From Thermoplasmata archaeon (GTDB lineage: Archaea; Thermoplasmatota; Thermoplasmata; Thermoplasmatales; Thermoplasmataceae): 5,072 nucleotides of DNA. The notes beneath the pieces were generated by a model, which saw only the letters and a program-made list of their open reading frames with translations, searched no databases and had not been told where the DNA came from. The stretch covers positions 1-5,072 of the forward strand of contig JAKAYN010000072.1 of NCBI GenBank assembly GCA_021826785.1, written 5' to 3'. Positions 1-5,072 of this stretch are shown here, in pieces; position 1 is the first letter of the stretch, and the number at the start of each line of letters is the position of its first letter. Position numbers and translations under genes: made by a program.

Positions 1-8
1 TCCGATCT
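1..8. other. Probable sequencing-adapter remnant at the contig end
   Basis: The first eight bases, TCCGATCT, equal the 3' end of the standard Illumina adapter. Read on the minus strand they are AGATCGGA, the start of the adapter read-through sequence, placed directly after the left arm of an inverted repeat. A chance match of eight bases at the exact window edge is unlikely but possible. If it is adapter, these bases are not genomic and the junction at 8/9 is a fragment end. Confidence 0.65.
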
Positions 9-150
9 ATAAAATATCATAATATTTGTATATATACTTATTAAAACACACAAATTCCTGCGATGTTAACGGTGATAAAAGGCGTGTTGTGGGTTATGCT
101 GCGATGCTTGCGTATAAATAAGTATATATACAAATATTATGATATTTTAT
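9..150. repeat. Perfect 34-bp inverted repeat with a 74-base loop
   Basis: Bases 9-42 are the exact reverse complement of bases 117-150, with no mismatches. The loop, 43-116, is about 43% GC by hand count, while the arms are almost pure A/T. The symmetry stops at 43/116 on the inside. On the outside it stops at 8/151, exactly where the adapter-like bases begin. The right arm includes the TATA element of the following radical SAM gene and ends two bases before its ATG, so the left arm is an inverted copy of that promoter. The loop holds a short direct repeat, CTGCGATG, at 58-65 and 99-106. A fold-back library or assembly artefact is the likeliest explanation. A real inverted duplication cut off by the contig end cannot be excluded. 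Confidence 0.9.
122..130 (+). promoter_or_regulatory. TATA element of amrS, predicted leaderless
   Basis: The sequence GTATATATA is centred about 26 bases before the ATG at 152, the usual archaeal TATA-to-start-site distance. Transcription should therefore begin at or next to the A of the start codon. No ribosome-binding site lies between the two. The element sits inside the right arm of the inverted repeat and is itself nearly palindromic, so the left arm carries the same element in the opposite direction. Confidence 0.6.
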
Positions 151-151
151 C

Positions 152-1156
152 ATGCTTTCAAGATCTGAAGGTGATAGGCTAAGATGCCTTGCATGTTACA
201 GATACTGCCTTCTAGGTAATGGTCAATCCGGATTTTGCGGTGTGAGAAAGAATGACAATGGATTAAAATTACTTGTTAAAAACCTTCCAATGGGCATAAA
301 CATAGATCCAATAGAAAAGAAACCAGTCCTTCACATGCTTCCTGGCGCAAGGATACTATCATTCGGCACTGCCGGCTGCAACTTCGCATGCAGGTACTGC
401 CAGAACTATGAGATGAGTCAGAGAAGAACACCTGATGGCTATTACATGGAGCCTGAGGATATAATCTCAATGGCACTTAAGTATAAATGCGATGGTATAG
501 CATATACATACAATGAGCCATCAATATTTATCGAATACGCCAGTGAAATCGGGCGATTAGCCCATAAGTATGGTCTAATAAACATATTTGTAACAAACGG
601 CTATGAAACACCGGAAGCCATTGATGAGGCATCAAAATTTCTGGATGCAATGACCATCGACTTTAAGGGCAACGGAAACGAATCATTTTATAAAAAATAT
701 ATATCGATACCCAGACCTGATTATATATATAAAACAATAGAGCTTGCATTTAAAAAAAATATACATGTTGAGGTAACCGATTTAATAGTACCTGAAATAG
801 GTGATGATCTAAAATCTGCAGAAGAAATGATAAAAAAAATAATTGAAATCTCAGATGAAATACCGATCAGCTTTTTGAAATACCATCCTGACTATTTATT
901 AAGAATACACGAAACAGATTTTGATACACTTTTAAAGCATTATGAACTTGCAAGGTCTCTTGGAATTAAATATGCATACATAGGAAATGTTCTATCAGAA
1001 TATGAAAATACCTACTGCCCAAAGTGTGGTAATTTACTCATAAAAAGGGAATGGTTCAAATCATATATCAAGGGAATAGATTTAAATGGTAGATGCAAAA
1101 ACTGTGGTTATAATACAAAAATAATTCTAAAAAAGGGTTCTGTAATAGTATGGTAA
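152..1156 (+). CDS. amrS: AmmeMemoRadiSam-type radical SAM enzyme (AmrS)
   Basis: This cytosolic radical SAM protein of 334 residues belongs to the family related to pyruvate-formate-lyase activases that co-occurs with Memo-like and AMMECR1 proteins. I know of no firmly established substrate. The [4Fe-4S] motif CxxxCxxC is at Cys76, Cys80 and Cys83 (CNFACRYCQNYE). Other family hallmarks are DPIEKKP at 52-58, a YNEPS segment near 120-124 and VTNG at 147-150. An N-terminal cysteine cluster (Cys12, 15, 19, 29) and a C-terminal zinc-ribbon-like pair of knuckles (Cys289/292 and 315/318) are both typical of this family. The ATG at 152 is the only plausible start: an in-frame TGA lies at 140-142 and the TATA spacing points to it. 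No Memo or AMMECR1 gene is in the window. The 3' end overlaps the convergent small gene by 30 bases. Family assignment is secure; function is not. Confidence 0.92.
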   Translation: MLSRSEGDRLRCLACYRYCLLGNGQSGFCGVRKNDNGLKLLVKNLPMGINIDPIEKKPVLHMLPGARILSFGTAGCNFACRYCQNYEMSQRRTPDGYYMEPEDIISMALKYKCDGIAYTYNEPSIFIEYASEIGRLAHKYGLINIFVTNGYETPEAIDEASKFLDAMTIDFKGNGNESFYKKYISIPRPDYIYKTIELAFKKNIHVEVTDLIVPEIGDDLKSAEEMIKKIIEISDEIPISFLKYHPDYLLRIHETDFDTLLKHYELARSLGIKYAYIGNVLSEYENTYCPKCGNLLIKREWFKSYIKGIDLNGRCKNCGYNTKIILKKGSVIVW

Positions 1157-1345
1157 ATTAACCTCTTTTATATTCTTTTTTGATTCACCCTTCATTTTTT
1201 TGTATGTAATTGCAAACTCGGTTGATATATAATAGACACCTGTGAAATCAAGGTATATATCATCATCGCGCATCGCTGAAAATAATAATAAGCAAATGTA
1301 TTTTGATGTTAAATATTTTGAAATCTTTTTTACGTATATGTACAT
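1127..1345 (-). CDS. Small STAS-like (DUF4325-type) protein
   Basis: This 72-residue protein is hypothetical. It reads as a helix-rich N-terminus (about 8-24, with LTSKYICLLLF), a strand DIYLDF at 29-34, the turn TGV, then YISTEFA at 39-45. The LDF-x-GV-x-x-IS-x-x-FA pattern resembles STAS-like DUF4325 domains, which often read LDF-x-GV-x-x-IS-x-SFA. The resemblance is from memory of the pattern, not from a search. The ATG at 1343-1345 lies 2 bases after the amidase stop, which points to co-transcription and translational coupling. No clear Shine-Dalgarno sequence precedes it. A shorter start at Met25 would lose the N-terminal helix. Its last 30 bases overlap amrS on the other strand. It is shorter than usual STAS-like proteins of about 90-110 residues. 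STAS folds usually mediate protein contacts; its partner is unknown. A spurious open frame is the alternative. Confidence 0.6.
   Translation of the reverse strand: MYIYVKKISKYLTSKYICLLLFSAMRDDDIYLDFTGVYYISTEFAITYKKMKGESKKNIKEVNLPYYYRTLF
1175..1201 (+). terminator. T-rich terminator of amrS
   Basis: Two T-runs follow the amrS stop codon: six T at 1176-1181 and seven T at 1195-1201. Archaeal RNA polymerase terminates at such tracts without needing a hairpin. They lie inside the convergent small gene, where they read as A-rich lysine/asparagine codons, so they may reflect coding instead. Confidence 0.4.
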
Positions 1346-1347
1346 AC

Positions 1348-2118
1348 CTATCTTAAATTTTTTAACTGCTCAAGAAGCGGCATCTTGCGTCTAACATCGT
1401 CTATTCTATTTTTTTCTATATCATATAATATTAATGATTCTGATTCATTTGCCCTCTCTGATATAATTCCAATGGGATCCGCTATGGCACTTATACCTGT
1501 AAAATAGCTGCCTATCTGGTTTGAACTTGCAACGTATATTGTATTCTCCAGTGCCCTTGATCTTATAAGAGAAAGCCACTGCTCCTCTTTTACAGGTCCT
1601 GAAAACCATCCCGAGGGTATTACCACCATATCTGCACCATTTAATGAATACCTACGGAATAGCTCAGGGAATCTTACCTCATAGCATATTAAAATTCCAA
1701 AACTTATATCATTTATCCTGTAAATATTAAAAGGTCCGTCTCCAGATTTATATATATCTGATTCCTTGTATCCAAAGGCATCGTAAAGCATCTTTTTTCT
1801 GTAATATCCCTTTACACCACCTGAGATGTAAACTGCGGTATCAAAAACATCATTATTTTTTAATTCATTTATACAAACTATGCCGTTTATGGAATTATCA
1901 TTGAAGATTTTAACGGCATTTTTTACCCAGTCTCCATTTATATCCTCGGCATTTTCAAATAAATATTTTCTATTATTGCTGTAAAACATAAAGTATTCTG
2001 GAAAAACTATTAGATCCGCATCATGTCTGGCTGCCATTTCGGTGTATCTTTTTAACTTTTCAAGATTCCTTTCCTTGTCTTTAGAGCTCTCAAGCTGTGT
2101 TAACGCTATTCTTATCAT
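1348..2118 (-). CDS. Carbon-nitrogen hydrolase (nitrilase superfamily, Nit/omega-amidase-like)
   Basis: This 256-residue cytosolic enzyme, full length for the family, hydrolyses a C-N bond in an amide. The Glu-Lys-Cys triad is visible: Glu41 in VFPEYF, Lys108 in YYRKKMLYD, and Cys145 in ICYEVRFPE. The CYEVRFPEL segment resembles the Nit1/Nit2 branch, which includes omega-amidase and deaminated-glutathione amidase. IPSGW at 167-171 and the conserved IRSRALEN at 185-192 also fit. The true substrate cannot be read from the sequence, and in a Thermoplasmatales cell glutathione derivatives are an unlikely one. The ATG at 2116-2118 gives the usual family N-terminus (IRIALTQL) and lies about 25 bases from a TATA-like element. 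The gene is the first of a two-gene unit with the STAS-like gene and is divergent from mqnD. Confidence 0.9.
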   Translation of the reverse strand: MIRIALTQLESSKDKERNLEKLKRYTEMAARHDADLIVFPEYFMFYSNNRKYLFENAEDINGDWVKNAVKIFNDNSINGIVCINELKNNDVFDTAVYISGGVKGYYRKKMLYDAFGYKESDIYKSGDGPFNIYRINDISFGILICYEVRFPELFRRYSLNGADMVVIPSGWFSGPVKEEQWLSLIRSRALENTIYVASSNQIGSYFTGISAIADPIGIISERANESESLILYDIEKNRIDDVRRKMPLLEQLKNLR

Positions 2119-2139
2119 TGATTAATTATATAAAATGTA

Positions 2140-2147
2140 AATTTTAT
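2140..2147 (-). promoter_or_regulatory. TATA-like element of the amidase unit
   Basis: On the minus strand this reads ATAAAATT, preceded by the purine-rich GGAAAAG that could serve as a BRE. Its centre is about 25 bases from the amidase ATG, implying a leaderless message. A better-looking TATATAA lies nearer the gene, around 2124-2135, but from there transcription would begin inside the coding region. Confidence 0.4.
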
Positions 2148-2179
2148 CTTTTCCATTCTTAAAAAGTTTAGTATAGAAA

Positions 2180-2187
2180 TTTAAATA
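2180..2187 (+). promoter_or_regulatory. TATA element of mqnD, predicted leaderless
   Basis: TTTAAATA, preceded by the purine-rich AGAAA (BRE-like), is centred about 25 bases before the ATG at 2208. Transcription should start at or within a base or two of the start codon. No Shine-Dalgarno sequence lies between. Confidence 0.55.
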
Positions 2188-2207
2188 TTATTGTTGGATA
2201 TTCAATA

Positions 2208-3071
2208 ATGACTTCAATAAGGGTTGGTGCTCTTGCAGACTCCGGGGATTTATATCCTTTTATACCATTAATAAAGGGCTGGGTTAAATCAGATATTGAT
2301 ATTGACTTTGAGTTCGTTCCAACTGTTCAGGAAGTAAATGACAAAATCGTTAAAAAGGAACTTGATGTTTCAGTGCCATCTGCAGCGCTTTATCCGTACA
2401 TACAGAACGATTATTATATACTTGAAAACGCCGTTGCATCTGCAACTGATGGCATAACTGGCATGCCTGTTCTCTCAATATCAAATATAGATGCCGAGGA
2501 CATTCCAAATAAAGAGCTTATTGTTCATGGAATGAACACAACAGCTTTTACACTCTATAAATTATTCTTTCCAAAATATAGAAAATTAATAGTTGTTCAT
2601 AGAGTTCTCGATGAGATTAATGCATTGGTTGAAAATGATGGTGTTATGATAGCAGTTCATGAGCTAAAGGCAATGTATCAGTTAAAAAAGCTTGGCATAA
2701 CTGCCAATAAAATATTAAGCATGTGGGATCTATGGAAAAATGCATCAAATAATCTGCCAATGCCAATGGGCATGGTTGTAATAAGCTCATCTATTGGCAA
2801 TGAAAACGCATTAAAATTTAAGGATGCATATCTAAAGAGTAAAAGGTACGCGGAAAACCATATGAATGAGGTTATACCAGAGGACGTAAAAATAATGCGT
2901 GATGTTCAGAATGCTGATATAGAAGAATCAGTAATAAAGGGTACCATCGGCGCAGATATCAGCGAATACAACGTAAAAATTGATGACGTTAAGGCAGGGC
3001 TTAAATTTTTCTATAATTTTGCCGCTGAAAGAAACATACTTCCGGGGGTGTCATCACTAAATTTTGTTTAA
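2208..3071 (+). CDS. mqnD: 1,4-dihydroxy-6-naphthoate synthase MqnD (futalosine menaquinone pathway)
   Basis: MqnD cleaves cyclic dehypoxanthinyl futalosine to release 1,4-dihydroxy-6-naphthoate, the ring precursor of menaquinone. The 287 residues match the MqnA/MqnD family, which has a periplasmic-binding-protein-like fold but is cytosolic; there is no signal peptide. Visible hallmarks are DVSVPSAALYPYI near 53-65, a TTA motif at 111-113 in the substrate loop (HGMNTTAF), and VHE at 150-152, whose His151 matches the catalytic base of MqnD. Then follow MWDLWKNA at 172-179 and LPMPMG at 183-188. The HE and P-x-PxG segments favour MqnD over its paralogue MqnA (chorismate dehydratase). No other mqn gene is nearby, so the pathway must be scattered. 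The ATG at 2208 is supported by the TATA spacing. It is divergent from the amidase and ends in a T-run. Confidence 0.88.
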   Translation: MTSIRVGALADSGDLYPFIPLIKGWVKSDIDIDFEFVPTVQEVNDKIVKKELDVSVPSAALYPYIQNDYYILENAVASATDGITGMPVLSISNIDAEDIPNKELIVHGMNTTAFTLYKLFFPKYRKLIVVHRVLDEINALVENDGVMIAVHELKAMYQLKKLGITANKILSMWDLWKNASNNLPMPMGMVVISSSIGNENALKFKDAYLKSKRYAENHMNEVIPEDVKIMRDVQNADIEESVIKGTIGADISEYNVKIDDVKAGLKFFYNFAAERNILPGVSSLNFV

Positions 3072-3095
3072 TTTTTTAAATTATTATTTAATAAT
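3072..3095 (+). terminator. Terminator region of mqnD
   Basis: Six T follow directly after the mqnD stop codon at 3072-3077. Next comes an all-A/T palindrome at 3080-3095 with 7-bp arms (ATTATTA/TAATAAT) and a 2-base loop. The T-run is the likely archaeal termination signal. The palindrome is weak and could be chance in such AT-rich DNA. Confidence 0.4.
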
Positions 3096-3192
3096 CTTCA
3101 TATAGCTTTTAATACATGATTAAAATATTTTATTAGAAAACCTGTAAACCATTACTGTTTTTGAATAATTATTTAAAAAAATGTTAGAAAAA

Positions 3193-3200
3193 CATATATA
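3193..3200 (+). promoter_or_regulatory. TATA element of the ferritin-like gene
   Basis: CATATATA is preceded by the A-rich AGAAAAA (BRE-like). Its centre predicts transcription start near 3222-3224, about 7 bases before the ATG at 3230. That places the alternative TTG codon at 3221 at or before the mRNA start, so the ATG is preferred. A small palindrome, ATGTT-AGAAA-AACAT (3181-3195), overlaps the element and could be an operator or chance. Confidence 0.55.
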
Positions 3201-3229
3201 GTAAGATTACCTAATAAGATTTGATAGAA

Positions 3230-3613
3230 ATGCAGACACTTGGTGTAAAAACAGAGGAAGGGTTAAGAGAGCTCTTAACCGCAAATGCTGAGGACCACAT
3301 GAGGCTGATGCTATCGGCAGAGTTTATGGAGAAGCTTGGTAGAACCGAGGAAGCAAAGGAGCTCAGGGATAAGGCCATGGTTGAGCTTGGTCATGCAAAG
3401 GCAATATTCTCAACACTGGTAAAGTACCAGGGACTTGACGCACTTATAAACGAAATGGCAAAGGAAGAGACAGAGCAGCATGTATCAGAGTACTCAAACG
3501 TTGCAATGAATGCAAAATCTGAGGGTCACGACGACATAGAGGCAATGCTCTGCAAATTCGCAGACCAGGAAAAGGGCATAGCCGAAACATTAAACAAGTA
3601 CAAAAACAACTAA
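3230..3613 (+). CDS. Ferritin/rubrerythrin-like four-helix protein
   Basis: This 127-residue, almost wholly helical protein has two repeated helix pairs, the plan of rubrerythrin diiron domains. The first half carries Glu21 (NAEDHM) and the ExxH pair Glu52/His55 (VELGHAK). The second half carries Glu80 or Glu82 (KEETEQH) and Glu114 (DQEKGI). The second ExxH lacks its histidine: Ile117 stands there. Metal binding may therefore be altered. No rubredoxin domain follows, so peroxide reduction with rubredoxin is not implied; iron or oxidative-stress handling is an inference. A TTG at 3221 would add three residues, but TATA spacing favours the ATG. Lysine codons are 8 AAG to 4 AAA, glutamate 13 GAG to 6 GAA and all three tyrosines TAC, a usage more GC-ending than that of neighbouring genes, which suggests high expression. 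It is monocistronic and converges on the Nudix gene. Confidence 0.75.
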   Translation: MQTLGVKTEEGLRELLTANAEDHMRLMLSAEFMEKLGRTEEAKELRDKAMVELGHAKAIFSTLVKYQGLDALINEMAKEETEQHVSEYSNVAMNAKSEGHDDIEAMLCKFADQEKGIAETLNKYKNN

Positions 3614-3642
3614 ATTAAAATTATTTATTTTCTATTATATTT
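3614..3642 (+). terminator. T-rich 3' end of the ferritin-like gene
   Basis: Only 7 bases separate the two convergent stop codons. The T-rich stretch 3621-3642, inside the end of the Nudix gene, is the only evident termination signal for the plus-strand message. The two transcripts must then overlap at their 3' ends. No hairpin is seen. Confidence 0.3.
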
Positions 3643-4040
3643 ACTGGCATATCATCATTATTAATAAATGATTTTATAAGTTTTAGGCTTGTTTTATTAA
3701 CATTCATCTTATTTATCTCATCGATGCTAAAAAATCCAGCCTCTAGGGCATCGGAGCTGCTTTTAACAGTGCCTGATATGTAATATGCAAGGAAATCTAT
3801 TATAATATAATGAAAATCCTTTAAAATAATCTCGGTAATCGATGCTATTTTATCTATTTTTATTTCAATGTTTGTTTCCTCCTTTATCTCCCTTTTTGCA
3901 CACTGCTCTAGAGTCTCACCATACTCAAGCTTTCCACCAGGTATTGCCCATAGTCCAGCATCGGGCTCATCATGTCTTTTAACCAATAAAAACTTATTCT
4001 CATTTAAAACAAGGGCTCCTGCGGCAACCTTCGGAATCAT
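3621..4040 (-). CDS. Nudix hydrolase
   Basis: This 139-residue enzyme, a usual single-domain length, hydrolyses a nucleoside diphosphate linked to another group. The Nudix box starts at Gly36 (GKLEYGE), continues with REIKEE at 50-55 and keeps the metal-binding glutamates Glu51, Glu54 and Glu55. The canonical glycine near the box end is Asn57 (EETNI instead of EExGU), a tolerated but uncommon change. AIPGG at 32-36 and LLVKRHDEPDAGLW at 18-31 are typical of MutT/ADP-ribose-pyrophosphatase relatives. The substrate cannot be fixed from sequence; ADP-ribose, NADH or oxidised nucleotides are all possible. The ATG at 4038-4040 lies 15 bases after the PEPC stop with no promoter or Shine-Dalgarno sequence in the gap, so the two genes are probably co-transcribed. 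It converges on the ferritin-like gene. Confidence 0.9.
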   Translation of the reverse strand: MIPKVAAGALVLNENKFLLVKRHDEPDAGLWAIPGGKLEYGETLEQCAKREIKEETNIEIKIDKIASITEIILKDFHYIIIDFLAYYISGTVKSSSDALEAGFFSIDEINKMNVNKTSLKLIKSFINNDDMPVNIIENK

Positions 4041-4055
4041 AAATGAATATGTTTT

Positions 4056-5072
4056 TTATCCTATAAATCTTCTTATTAATGCCATTTCATTTATGTACTT
4101 TTTTGTATTTTCAAAATCATGATTTTGAAAGGCCAGGTTCATCAATGATGATAGATAATTATGTTTTCTCTGGTTATAGCCAAGATCTGATTTTACTCCA
4201 TAGTTGTCCTCAATGTATTTTACATCATTTTTTATCATATTTATTGTTTCAACGTCTATTTTATAAACATTTTTAAGTGCATCAAAGACCTCATAGTTAA
4301 GATACGACGAGCTCTCAATAATATCAGATCTTAAATTAATGTAAGTTTTTTCTATAATATCTATTTCATCATCGTTCATGTTAAGCATTGAAGATATACC
4401 TATGATCTCAGGTGGAAGCCCTATCGAATACAATGCACCAACAAATGATATGGCTCTTGGCAGTATAACATTACCAGTGCTTCTCGAATATCCGAAAAGA
4501 CCTATGTGCAGTTTTCTTGATCTTCTCTTTGGCAGGTACATGGTTATGTCATTTATCGCCGGTGCAAGCTTTTCTATGATTTTTTGATAAATCCTAACGT
4601 ATTTTTCCACAGCACTCTTTATTGTATTTTCCTCATAATCCTCCAAATACCATTGTGATCTTTCATGTTTGTTTATTGCGTTTATTGCGTGCTTTACGCA
4701 GCTAACATCATAATCATATTTAAATGCTGATTGTAAAGTGAACGTATAATACTGTGAATACTCTTTTAGGCCATTTTCAATGTTTACAGGTGAGAATCTA
4801 CCCCTAAAAGTTGACGACCCAACACCGATTATTGGATAATTTTCTATTTCATCATTCATTTTATAAAGCCTGCTTGCTGCGTATTTTGACATTAGAACTG
4901 CAGGTATCATTCCATAGTTCATGGCCGGATCGGACCTGGCTATAAAAACCCTCATTTTTTTTGAAGAAATTGATCTGGCATAGTTTTTTACTATGCTGTC
5001 TATGCTAAATATAGAATTCATATCCTCTATTAATGGTATTACGTTTATCGTTTTTGGTTTTGTCTCACCAAG
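4056..5072 (-). CDS. ppcA: Archaeal-type phosphoenolpyruvate carboxylase (partial, N-terminus missing)
   Basis: The enzyme adds bicarbonate to phosphoenolpyruvate to give oxaloacetate and phosphate, feeding the citric acid cycle. The frame stays open to the window edge, giving the C-terminal 338 residues of a family normally near 480-530. The Met at 5019-5021 is internal, because the residues before it (VIPLIED) are a conserved family segment. Also visible, numbered from the edge, are ARSDPAMNYG at 45-54, GVGSSTFRGRF at 83-93 (the FRG substrate loop) and GLFGYSR at 191-197. These parallel the PLFE, GYSDS and glycine/arginine-rich loops of bacterial PEPC, but the protein clearly belongs to the short archaeal type. 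That type generally lacks the usual allosteric apparatus of the bacterial/plant enzyme. The TAA stop is at 4056-4058. It is the upstream partner of the Nudix gene; its promoter lies outside the window. Confidence 0.93.
   Translation of the reverse strand, partial: LGETKPKTINVIPLIEDMNSIFSIDSIVKNYARSISSKKMRVFIARSDPAMNYGMIPAVLMSKYAASRLYKMNDEIENYPIIGVGSSTFRGRFSPVNIENGLKEYSQYYTFTLQSAFKYDYDVSCVKHAINAINKHERSQWYLEDYEENTIKSAVEKYVRIYQKIIEKLAPAINDITMYLPKRRSRKLHIGLFGYSRSTGNVILPRAISFVGALYSIGLPPEIIGISSMLNMNDDEIDIIEKTYINLRSDIIESSSYLNYEVFDALKNVYKIDVETINMIKNDVKYIEDNYGVKSDLGYNQRKHNYLSSLMNLAFQNHDFENTKKYINEMALIRRFIG

Noticed and set aside
41..136. Open minus-strand frame across the loop
   Set aside because: It has no ATG start, and part of it lies in the suspect inverted repeat. 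It could be the end of a real gene only if the left end is misassembled. Not supportable as a gene.
9..150. Inverted repeat as the end of an insertion sequence or MITE
   Set aside because: There are no target-site duplications, the right arm is the native promoter of amrS, and the outer boundary coincides with adapter-like bases. An artefact explains it better.
63..182. 39-codon plus-strand open frame from an ATG in the repeat loop into amrS
   Set aside because: It runs through the inverted repeat and overlaps the start of a secure gene in another frame. It has no recognisable motif, and the amrS TATA element lies inside it.
276..476. 66-residue minus-strand open frame inside amrS
   Set aside because: It is antisense to the conserved radical SAM core; a shadow of the real gene with no family pattern.
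3614..3620. Possible attachment site or small RNA between the convergent genes
   Set aside because: Only 7 A/T bases lie between the two stop codons, which leaves no room for a separate feature.
3868..4122. 84-residue plus-strand open frame across the Nudix and PEPC junction
   Set aside because: It is antisense to the Nudix box and its low-complexity Ser/Phe-rich sequence is typical of a complementary-strand shadow.
4079..4587. Two short plus-strand open frames inside the PEPC gene (4079-4276 and 4378-4587)
   Set aside because: Both lie antisense to conserved PEPC sequence and show no promoter or recognisable domain.

Overview
The window looks like chromosomal DNA of a thermoacidophilic euryarchaeon of the order Thermoplasmatales (Picrophilus/Ferroplasma-like; genus not certain). 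The grounds are: AT-rich DNA with heavy use of ATA, AGG and AGA codons; archaeal TATA elements centred about 25-27 bases before start codons, which implies leaderless mRNAs; no convincing Shine-Dalgarno sites; an archaeal-type phosphoenolpyruvate carboxylase; and an AmrS-type radical SAM protein. The right edge cuts a gene and the left edge looks like a raw contig end, so the window may be an entire short contig.

Layout. Bases 1-151 hold an 8-base match to the common Illumina adapter, then a perfect 34-bp inverted repeat around a 74-base loop. The right arm carries the promoter of the first gene. Bases 152-1156 (+) encode the AmrS-type radical SAM enzyme. Facing it is a two-gene minus-strand unit: a nitrilase-superfamily amidase (1348-2118) followed 2 bases later by a small STAS-like protein (1127-1345), whose 3' end overlaps the 3' end of amrS by 30 bases. 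An 89-base divergent promoter region separates the amidase from mqnD (2208-3071, +), a menaquinone-biosynthesis enzyme of the futalosine route. After 158 bases of AT-rich DNA comes a ferritin/rubrerythrin-like protein (3230-3613, +). It converges, with 7 bases between stop codons, on a second minus-strand unit: archaeal PEP carboxylase (4056 to the right edge, N-terminus missing) followed by a Nudix hydrolase (3621-4040).

How they fit together. This is mostly core metabolism: anaplerotic CO2 fixation (PEPC), respiratory quinone synthesis (MqnD), amide or nucleotide clean-up (amidase, Nudix), and probable iron or peroxide handling (ferritin-like). The genes do not form one pathway. No mobile element, CRISPR array, tRNA or rRNA is visible. 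I see no clear novel multi-gene system. The points most worth checking are the left-end inverted repeat, which is probably an assembly artefact, the small STAS-like gene coupled to the amidase, and the ferritin-like protein that lacks one expected metal-ligand histidine.
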